11,384 bases of DNA from G020351775 sp039588335 (lineage in GTDB: Bacteria > Gemmatimonadota > Gemmatimonadetes > Gemmatimonadales > GWC2-71-9). The stretch lies in assembly GCA_039588335.1 (NCBI GenBank), contig JBDGZZ010000136.1, positions 1 to 11,384 of the forward strand, given 5' to 3'. Numbering within the stretch: position 1 is the stretch's first letter; each line of letters opens with the position of its first letter. This document shows positions 6,184 to 11,384 of the stretch, piece by piece. Both the position numbers and the translations under genes were made by a program. Below the pieces are notes generated by a model, which saw only the letters and a program-made list of their open reading frames with translations, did not search any database and was not told the DNA's origin.

Positions 6184-6639
6184 CTTTCCGGTGCGCAAGT
6201 TGGGGCTTCGGAGCAGGCCGTACAGGGCGCCGATTGTCTTGTCTGCGGACTCTTTCAGAAGGTTGACTTTCTCGGCGGGTGAGTACTCCAATTCGGCGGC
6301 TGTGTTGAGCATAGCCTCAGCTTCGGCGGCCGAGCCTATTCTCAGTGTCGACGAAACAGTGGTAGTGTGCTCAGCGCGTACCCTTCCACGATGTTTGCGT
6401 CTACGGAGACTGCAGCTCGCCGAAACTGGTCGAACAGAGCCAGAGCGCGGGGGTGGAAATGCTGATCGGTCGTTCTGTGTCCGTCGATCAACAGCGAGTG
6501 AGCGTGCTGCCACGCCACCAGTGAGCGGTACTTGTTCACATGTCCAAGCTACGGAGCCCAATCGAAAATGTTTAGTCGAATTCACGCGCACCGGAGCTTT
6601 CTATCGCATCCGTCTGCTCCCCGCTCCCTGCTCCCCGTT
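6114..6639. mobile_element. Candidate small mobile or repeat unit: IVP-type gene between inverted 27-nt ends
   Basis: The segment of 526 bp is bounded by inverted 27-nt ends (6114-6140 and 6613-6639, one mismatch), each made of three heptamers flanked by AAC and AGA. Inside is one minus-strand gene of the four-helix-bundle IVP family. Insertion at the 3' end of the lipoprotein gene would explain that gene's odd C-terminus. I see no clear target-site duplication and no transposase, so mobility is inference. The ends may simply be two members of the dispersed heptamer family that happen to face each other. Confidence 0.4.
6175..6539 (-). pseudogene. Four-helix-bundle protein of the 23S rRNA intervening-sequence (IVP/S23) family, frameshifted
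   Basis: Read on the minus strand from a GTG at 6539 it gives NKYRSLVAWQHAHSLLI, then HPRALALFDQFRRAAVS and VDANIVEGYA. These are the helix 1 (hydrophobic/Trp-Gln) and RRAAVSxxxNIxEGYA signatures of the family. The frame stops at TGA right after LFRRH (about 6342-6350). The remaining family sequence (LRIGSAAEAEAML, then NTAAELEYSPAEKVNLL to the stop at 6175-6177) continues in the neighbouring frame. One missing base at about 6348 (CACTG where CACCTG would restore the frame) explains it, and the usual Ala-Leu of the IALGS segment is also absent. The joined length is about 121 residues, normal for the family. Homologues sit in intervening sequences of 23S rRNA genes or stand alone; the diversity-generating-retroelement protein Avd has the same fold. 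No rRNA or reverse transcriptase is present here. No clear Shine-Dalgarno precedes the GTG. Family assignment is confident; whether it is decayed or a base-calling error is open. Confidence 0.85.
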
Positions 6640-6651
6640 CTTCCACTCCCT
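6616..6651 (-). repeat. Heptamer array C (inverted partner of B)
   Basis: On the + strand: GCTCCCC, GCTCCCT, GCTCCCC (6616-6636), the octamer GTTCTTCC (6637-6644), then ACTCCCT (6645-6651). Read on the minus strand the octamer is GGAAGAAC, the same type as in the other arrays. The rest of 6540-6707 (start region of the IVP gene and leader of the peptidase gene) shows no further feature except the peptidase ribosome binding site. Confidence 0.92.
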
Positions 6652-6695
6652 GTCGTTCGCCGCTTCCTCCAACTACCTTAGTTCCGTAATCTTCC

Positions 6696-6701
6696 AAGGA
6701 G
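6696..6701 (+). promoter_or_regulatory. Ribosome binding site of the M28 peptidase
   Basis: AAGGAG lies 6 nt before the ATG at 6708 and, with the signal peptide that follows, settles the start. Confidence 0.75.
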
Positions 6702-6707
6702 CCCCGC

Positions 6708-8240
6708 ATGTCCCTCCGACGTTTAGTACCTGTCTTCATGTTCGCAGCCGTCGTTGCGATCCCAAGCATCGTGGCCGCGCAGGTGGCGCAGGAAGCCGTT
6801 GATCTCTCCGTGATCGAGCAGATCCGTGAAGAAGGTCTCGAGCGGTCGCAGATGGACCCAATGGCCCAGCATCTGACAGATGTCATTGGCCCTCGGCTCA
6901 CGAACTCACCTGGCATACGGCACGCCAGGGAATGGATCGCTGAGAAGTTCACCGAGTGGGGTCTCCAGAACATCAACGCCGAAGCCTGGGGCGAGTTCGG
7001 GCAGGGTTGGTCGCGCGAGCATTACAGCGGGCAGATCCTGACGCCGTACGTACAGCCATTGCACGCTCAGGCTGCGGCTTGGACCGGCAGCACGAACGGT
7101 CCTGTGACTGGGCAGGTGATGATCGTCAAGGCCGACAGCGTGAGCGATCTGGAGCAGTACCGTGGCCAACTGGCCAATGCGTTCATCCTGCTGGACGAGC
7201 CACGGGACATCGATCCCGAGTGGGAGCAGTGGGATCGCCGGTTCACGGTCGAGGAGTTGCTCACCCCGGTGGAGCCTTCCCAGGGTGGCGGCGACTTCAC
7301 CCCGGCGCGAAGGGCGCAGTTCATGGAGATGCGGCGTCGTATGCGGGAGATGCAGGCCGCTCGCACCGAGTTTCTGATGGGGGAGGGAGTGGCCGGTCTG
7401 CTGTCGCGCTCGTCGCGCAACTACGGCATCCTGCGGAGCACTTCGAATCAGGCAGGCCGTGACCCCGAGAATCTCGTACCGCTGCCGCAGCTGATTCTGT
7501 CGGCCGAGCAGTACGGTCAGATCTACCGTAACGTGGAGCGTGGTGTGCCGGTCGAGCTCGAGGTGGACGTCCGGAACCAGTTCCACCCGGACGATCTCAA
7601 CGGGTACAACTTACTCGCCGACATTCCGGGCAGTGACAAGTCGGACGAGTACGTTATGATCGGCGCCCACCTGGACTCGTGGTACTTGGGGAGCGGTGCC
7701 GTGGACAACGCCGCGGGCTCGCTCGTCATGATGGAGGCGATGCGGATTCTCAAGGCTCTCGATATGCAGCCGCGTCGCACCATCCGGATCGGCCTCTGGA
7801 GCGGGGAAGAGCAGGGCCTACTTGGCTCGAGAGCCTGGGTCGAGAACCACGCCGACCTGAACAACAAGATCTCGGCGTACCTCAACTTCGACAACGGCAC
7901 CGGCAAAATCCGCGGGGTGTACACACAGATGAACGACGGTGTGATTCCGGTGTTCGAGCAGATTTTCTGGCCGTTCCGCGACTTGGGCGTCGTGTCGGTA
8001 TGGCACCGCAACACTGGCGGCACCGACCATCTGGCATTCGACGGGGCAGGGATACCGGGCTTCCAGTTCATCCAGGACCCGATCGAGTACAGCCAGCGCA
8101 ACCACCACACGTACCTCGACACCTACGATCACATGCTGATCGAGGACCTGATGCAGGCCGCGGTGGTCGTGGCAGCAACCGCATACAACTTGGCCATGCG
8201 TGAAGAGATGTTGCCGCGGAAGGAAGCGCCGATTCCGTAG
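6708..8240 (+). CDS. Secreted M28-family zinc metallopeptidase (carboxypeptidase Q-like)
   Basis: M28 enzymes are two-zinc exopeptidases (aminopeptidases, or dipeptidases such as carboxypeptidase Q). The 510-residue protein begins with a Sec signal peptide (MSLRRLVPVFMFAAVVAIPSIVAAQ, cleavage near residue 24), so it acts in the periplasm or outside. The N-terminal half includes a helical first part (DPMAQHLTDVIGPRLTNSPG) and a long PA-like insert with a charged stretch (RRAQFMEMRRRMREMQAARTEF). The catalytic domain shows the M28 ligand set: H321 in GAHLDSW with D323, bridging D333 in GAVDNAAG, catalytic E367 and ligand E368 in SGEEQG, D395 in NFDNGTG, and H467 in HHTYLDTYD. All expected ligands are present. 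The stop is followed by heptamer array D. Similar secreted M28 proteins are frequent and often multicopy in Gemmatimonadota and Acidobacteriota, where a role in scavenging peptides is assumed. Exact substrate cannot be read from sequence. Confidence 0.93.
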   Translation: MSLRRLVPVFMFAAVVAIPSIVAAQVAQEAVDLSVIEQIREEGLERSQMDPMAQHLTDVIGPRLTNSPGIRHAREWIAEKFTEWGLQNINAEAWGEFGQGWSREHYSGQILTPYVQPLHAQAAAWTGSTNGPVTGQVMIVKADSVSDLEQYRGQLANAFILLDEPRDIDPEWEQWDRRFTVEELLTPVEPSQGGGDFTPARRAQFMEMRRRMREMQAARTEFLMGEGVAGLLSRSSRNYGILRSTSNQAGRDPENLVPLPQLILSAEQYGQIYRNVERGVPVELEVDVRNQFHPDDLNGYNLLADIPGSDKSDEYVMIGAHLDSWYLGSGAVDNAAGSLVMMEAMRILKALDMQPRRTIRIGLWSGEEQGLLGSRAWVENHADLNNKISAYLNFDNGTGKIRGVYTQMNDGVIPVFEQIFWPFRDLGVVSVWHRNTGGTDHLAFDGAGIPGFQFIQDPIEYSQRNHHTYLDTYDHMLIEDLMQAAVVVAATAYNLAMREEMLPRKEAPIP

Positions 8241-8244
8241 TTGC

Positions 8245-8344
8245 ATGGAGCTGGGAGCCAGGAGCGGGGAGCGGAGCCCCTGCTCCCTGCTCCCTGCTCC
8301 CTGCTCCCCGTTCTTCTGCTCCCCGCTCCCCGCTCCCTGCTCCC
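8245..8344. repeat. Heptamer array D/D' (back-to-back inverted arrays)
   Basis: The plus-oriented block holds ATGGAGC, TGGGAGC, CAGGAGC, GGGGAGC and a final GGAGC (8245-8277). After a 4-nt gap the complement begins: three GCTCCCT, one GCTCCCC (8282-8309), the octamer GTTCTTCT (8310-8317), then GCTCCCC twice, GCTCCCT and GCTCCC (8318-8344). The two sides are in 7-nt register, so 8252-8277 can fold on 8282-8309 as a long hairpin with few mismatches just after the peptidase stop. It may act as a 3' end stabiliser or a factor-dependent stop site; there is no U tract. Confidence 0.93.
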
Positions 8345-8376
8345 ATCACCTGAAACCATCCAATCCCACCTGCGTA

Positions 8377-8405
8377 TTGTCTACAAGTCAGACTCTGTCG
8401 ACAAG
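8377..8405 (+). promoter_or_regulatory. Possible PadR operator: two TGTNNACA dyads
   Basis: TGTCTACAAG (8378-8387) and TGTCGACAAG (8396-8405) form a direct repeat 18 bp apart, 9 of 10 bases identical, and each holds a TGTNNACA palindrome. They end 8 nt before the PadR ATG. PadR proteins typically bind TGT/ACA dyads and repress their own operon, so this is a reasonable autoregulatory site, but no clear promoter boxes accompany it. Confidence 0.45.
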
Positions 8406-8413
8406 AGCTACCT

Positions 8414-8743
8414 ATGACCAAGAGACAATCGATCCTCGGAGAATTCGAGCAGCTGGTGCTGCTGGCCATACTCCAGCTCGATCACGAGGCCTACGGGCCG
8501 AACATCAGCGAGGAACTGGAGACCAAGGCCGGGCGACGGGTTTCGCGCGGGGCCCTCTATTCCAGCCTCGACCGGTTGGAGCAGAAGGGGCTGCTCCGTT
8601 GGAAGATCGAGGCTGCGACCTCGGCCCGCGGAGGTCATCCCAAGCGGCACTTCGAGGTGACGCGGCCGGGAATAGCTGCCCTGCGTGAGTACCGCAAGGC
8701 ACTCACCAACCTGTGGGCTGGACTGGAAGAGGTCATCGGGTGA
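8414..8743 (+). CDS. PadR-family transcriptional regulator
   Basis: The 109-residue protein is a compact PadR winged-helix repressor. It shows the family's opening LGEFEQLVLLAILQL, the YGPNISEELE segment of the second helix, recognition-helix region VSRGALYSSLDRLEQKGLL, the beta wing with GGHPKRHFEVTRPG, and a C-terminal dimerisation helix. The short single-helix C-terminus is of the PadR-s1 (subfamily 2) type. The ATG is preceded by only a weak AAGAG 6 nt away. Its last codon and stop overlap the start of the permease gene (GTGA at 8740-8743). In Acidobacteriota and Gemmatimonadota such regulators are regularly paired with ADOP permeases, and it most likely represses this operon. The inducer is unknown. 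Confidence 0.93.
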   Translation: MTKRQSILGEFEQLVLLAILQLDHEAYGPNISEELETKAGRRVSRGALYSSLDRLEQKGLLRWKIEAATSARGGHPKRHFEVTRPGIAALREYRKALTNLWAGLEEVIG

Positions 8744-11384
8744 CGCGGCCTCCGTCGATCGCCGAGTCGCTGCTGCGACGGGTGCTTCCGAGCGACGCTG
8801 CGGGTCGCAGCGTGTTGGGTGATCTAATGGAAGAGTACCAGAGACGTGCGGACAGGAACGTTGGAGCGGCGCGTCGCTGGTACTGGCGCGAGGCGCTCGC
8901 AGTCGTTGCGCACAGGGTCAGGAACTGGTTCACCGAGACAGCACCAGCAGAACGGCTGTATGAACAGTCAGGAAAGGGAGACGGCATGTTGAAGCGGATC
9001 TGGTCGGACCTGCGGTTTGGAACGAGAACGCTGCGTCGTACGCCGGGATTCACCGCAGTAGCAGCAGTGACTTTGGCTCTCGGCATCGGTGCCAATACGA
9101 TGATCTTCAGTGTTGTTAACAGTGTGTTGCTCAATCCGCTGCCGTACCACGACTCCAATCGTCTGGTAGGCATTTGGCACACGGCACCCGGTTTGGGCTA
9201 TGACCAGTTCGGTATTTCTCCCGGCATCTTCCTCCAGTACGTCGAACAGAACGACGTATTCGAGAAAGCGGCCATCTTCACGAGCACACAAGGGAACCTG
9301 ACCGGCGACGGCGACCCTGAGCGTCTGCCTGGGGCGATCGTGTCACGCAGCTTGCTGGAAGTGTTGGGTGTTCCACCTGCGCATGGTAGGAACTTCGTAG
9401 AAGAGGAAGACCTTCCCGACGGGCCCCACGCCGTGATCGTGAGCTACGGGTTGTGGAGCAGGAGGTACGGGAGTGATCCCAACCTCATTGGACAGTCGAT
9501 CAGGCTCAACGGAGAGGCATACCCGGTCGTCGGCATCATGCCCGAGGGTTTCAGTTTTCCAGACCCAGAAGCCGAGTTCTGGCTGCCGGCAGCCCTCGAC
9601 CCCGTTGAGGCTCCGGCCGGAGCATTTTCATGGAATGCGATCGCCCGACTGAAGCCGGGGATAGACGCGGAACTGGCGCAAGCGAGATTCGTACCACTGG
9701 TCTCACGTCTCAAGGAGACTTACGCCGATGAATCGCAGTTCGTTGGCTTTCTCGAGGCCGGACAGTTTGCGGCACTAGTGCATTCGTTCAAAGAGGAAGT
9801 CGTTGGTGACTTGCAGCGCCCTTTGTGGATCCTGCTAGGAACAGTCGGTTTCGTGTTGCTGATTGCCTGTGCCAACGTGGCGAATCTGTTCTTGGTGCGA
9901 GCCGAAGGACGAAGTCGAGAATCAGCCGTGCGCACGGCCCTCGGCGCACGTCGTTGGGTGCTGGCCCGCCAATACTTGTCGGAGGCGGTGTTACTTGCCG
10001 GCGTCGGTGGGTTACTCGGCCTGGGCTTCGCCCAAATCGGAGTGTCAGCGCTCGTGAGCGCGGCACCGGCCAATCTGCCTCGAATCGACGAAGTAGTCAT
10101 TGACGCGTCGGTGCTGGTGTTCACGTTCGCCGCAACACTGGTGTCTGCTCTGCTGTTCGGGATGGCGCCGGCGCTCAAACAGGTGTCGCCGGCCCTGTTG
10201 AGCTCTCTGATCCAGAGTGGCGCCCGGACTTCGGCTGGTCGAGAGCGACAGCTCGTGCGGAACGCTCTGGTCGTGGCGCAGACGGCGCTGGCGCTCATCC
10301 TCTTGATCGGTTCAGGACTCCTGGTGAAAAGCTTCTGGGAGATCCGCAATGTGAACCCCGGCTTCGATGCACAGGACGTGCTCACATTTCGCTTGACGCT
10401 GCCCGGCGCCGAGTACAGCGAGGCCACACAAGTTGCCAGCTTCCATCAGCAGCTGCTCGATCGTCTTTCCGGTTTACCAGGGGTTGAGGCGGTAGGAGGA
10501 ACAGACAATCTACCGCTGGCCGGCTCGAAGAGTGGCACGGCTTTCTTGATTGAAGACCAGCCCGTCCTGGAAGGAGAGCTTCCACCGATTATCTGGTACA
10601 CGGCGACTGCACCGGGTTACTTCGAAACCATGAAGATTCCGATGGTTGCGGGGCGGGGCTTCGACCGGAGCGACAACGAATCCCGGTTGGGGACCGTTGT
10701 CGTGAGTGCACCTCTTGCCGAGCGGATGTGGCCTGGAGAGGACGCGATAGGCAAGCGGCTCAAGTTCGCTAGCGACTCGGCTCCGTGGCTGACCGTGATA
10801 GGTATTGCGGGAGGCACTCGCGACCTCGGACTTCGTGAGGATCCTATCGAACTCATCTACCATCCCATGGTAGGCCCGAGGGGTGACGACGGCTGGACGA
10901 CAAACTCACTGACGTATACGGTGCGGGCTCAGAACACGTTGGCGTTGCTTCCTACCATCCGTTCGAGGATCGCCGAGTTGGACGCAACGCTACCCATCGC
11001 TGCGATTGAACCGATGGAACAGATCGTGGCGCGATCGGTGGCCAGGCTTTCGTTCACGATGTTGGCCTTGGTTGTAGCGGCAGTGATGGCTCTGTTACTC
11101 GGTGCGATCGGACTGTACGGCGTCCTGTCATACGTCGTCAGTCAGCGGACCCATGAGATCGGGGTGCGACTCGCGCTCGGGGCGGATCCGAACAGAGTGC
11201 GTAGCATGGTCGTGTGGCAGGGAGCACGAATAGCGGGAACCGGCCTCATCGTTGGTGTGGCAGGTGCAATAGCGCTTACACGATTCCTGCAGACCCTGTT
11301 GTTTGCCACGCCGGCGCTCGATCCGGTTGCATTCGGTGCAACCTCGGCACTGCTGCTGATGGTGGGTCTCATGGCGAGCTACAT
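8740..11384 (+). CDS. ADOP-type ABC transporter permease with permease-prefix domain (3' end cut by window)
   Basis: The frame stays open from GTG 8740 to the window edge (881 codons). Residues 1-60 (PSIAESLLRRVLPSDAAGRSVLG, then DLMEEYQRR and WYWREAL) fit the 'permease prefix domain 2' found before ADOP permeases. A duplicated MacB/FtsX architecture follows. TM1 is at about 104-130 (GFTAVAAVTLALGIGAN), then a periplasmic MacB-PCD domain. The first FtsX core is at about 360-475 (LWILLGTVGFVLLIACANVANLFLV, with the cytoplasmic SRESAVRTALGARR coupling helix). A second TM (ALVVAQTALALILLIGSGLL) and second PCD domain come next. The second FtsX core starts at about 770 with RTHEIGVRLALGAD. Only the last 25-30 residues should be missing. 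No ATPase gene is in the window, as is usual for these 'orphan' permeases; a MacB-like ATPase would be supplied elsewhere. Substrate unknown; an export or lipoprotein/antimicrobial-efflux role is inferred from MacB. An internal ATG at 8986 would start a prefix-less form, but the GTGA overlap favours 8740. Confidence 0.93.
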   Translation, partial: MTRPPSIAESLLRRVLPSDAAGRSVLGDLMEEYQRRADRNVGAARRWYWREALAVVAHRVRNWFTETAPAERLYEQSGKGDGMLKRIWSDLRFGTRTLRRTPGFTAVAAVTLALGIGANTMIFSVVNSVLLNPLPYHDSNRLVGIWHTAPGLGYDQFGISPGIFLQYVEQNDVFEKAAIFTSTQGNLTGDGDPERLPGAIVSRSLLEVLGVPPAHGRNFVEEEDLPDGPHAVIVSYGLWSRRYGSDPNLIGQSIRLNGEAYPVVGIMPEGFSFPDPEAEFWLPAALDPVEAPAGAFSWNAIARLKPGIDAELAQARFVPLVSRLKETYADESQFVGFLEAGQFAALVHSFKEEVVGDLQRPLWILLGTVGFVLLIACANVANLFLVRAEGRSRESAVRTALGARRWVLARQYLSEAVLLAGVGGLLGLGFAQIGVSALVSAAPANLPRIDEVVIDASVLVFTFAATLVSALLFGMAPALKQVSPALLSSLIQSGARTSAGRERQLVRNALVVAQTALALILLIGSGLLVKSFWEIRNVNPGFDAQDVLTFRLTLPGAEYSEATQVASFHQQLLDRLSGLPGVEAVGGTDNLPLAGSKSGTAFLIEDQPVLEGELPPIIWYTATAPGYFETMKIPMVAGRGFDRSDNESRLGTVVVSAPLAERMWPGEDAIGKRLKFASDSAPWLTVIGIAGGTRDLGLREDPIELIYHPMVGPRGDDGWTTNSLTYTVRAQNTLALLPTIRSRIAELDATLPIAAIEPMEQIVARSVARLSFTMLALVVAAVMALLLGAIGLYGVLSYVVSQRTHEIGVRLALGADPNRVRSMVVWQGARIAGTGLIVGVAGAIALTRFLQTLLFATPALDPVAFGATSALLLMVGLMASY

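Noticed and set aside
6175..6639. Diversity-generating retroelement (Avd-like protein)
   Set aside because: The protein fold is related, but no reverse transcriptase, template repeat or variable repeat is present; the sequence motifs fit the stand-alone IVP type.
6191..6802. Plus-strand coding region over the IVP gene
   Set aside because: The translation has no recognisable domain, runs through array C, and overlaps the start of the peptidase gene in another frame; the minus-strand family match is much stronger.
8986..8988. ATG at 8986 as the permease start
   Set aside because: It would omit the conserved prefix domain; the GTG at 8740 overlaps the PadR stop and opens directly into that domain.
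9720..10427. Minus-strand open frame opposite the permease
   Set aside because: It mirrors the continuous permease frame, is Arg/Ser/Thr-rich and has no domain signature.

Overview
The window is about 62% GC by eye and codes mostly on the + strand. It looks like a chromosomal piece of a soil or marine bacterium of the Gemmatimonadota or Acidobacteriota type. Three things suggest this: a PadR regulator translationally coupled to a long FtsX/MacB-type 'ADOP' permease, a secreted M28 zinc peptidase with an extended N-terminal half, and a tiny secreted protein made only of a FlgD/T9SS-sorting-like domain. The phylum is inferred from gene content, not measured.

Layout. 1-1616: 3' part of selB (selenocysteine-specific elongation factor), split into two frames by an apparent frameshift near 870-890. 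1710-2132: small exported protein carrying the NYPNPFNP motif, followed by a strong intrinsic terminator (2222-2261). 2262-2421: leader region of clpB with a long unexplained inverted repeat. 2422-5058: clpB disaggregase. 5039-5551: tadA (tRNA A34 deaminase), overlapping clpB by 20 nt. 5548-6183: unknown lipoprotein-like ORF whose two ends are encoded by repeat DNA. 6175-6539 (minus): a frameshifted four-helix-bundle gene of the 23S-rRNA-intervening-sequence-protein (IVP) family. 6708-8240: secreted M28 peptidase. 8414-8743: PadR regulator. 8740-11384: ADOP permease, cut by the window end.

The most unusual feature is a dispersed repeat family of 7-nt units (NGGGAGC, or its complement GCTCCCN). 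It appears in three inverted pairs: 5517-5582/5631-5659, 6117-6166/6616-6651 and 8245-8277/8282-8344. Four arrays are interrupted by an 8-nt spacer that fits RGAWDRAC when read on the G-rich strand. The middle pair contains 27-nt ends, 26/27 identical in inverted orientation, that bracket the IVP gene like terminal repeats. Where arrays touch genes they have become coding: they supply the TadA tail and both ends of the lipoprotein ORF. One array is a perfect G-quadruplex motif. I regard this repeat plus IVP-gene unit as the best candidate for an undescribed element.

Functionally, clpB and tadA are housekeeping genes (protein disaggregation, tRNA wobble editing). PadR with the permease forms a regulator-transporter pair, with two TGTNNACA dyads just upstream as possible operators. 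selB implies that the organism makes selenoproteins, if the frameshift is an assembly error or is suppressed.
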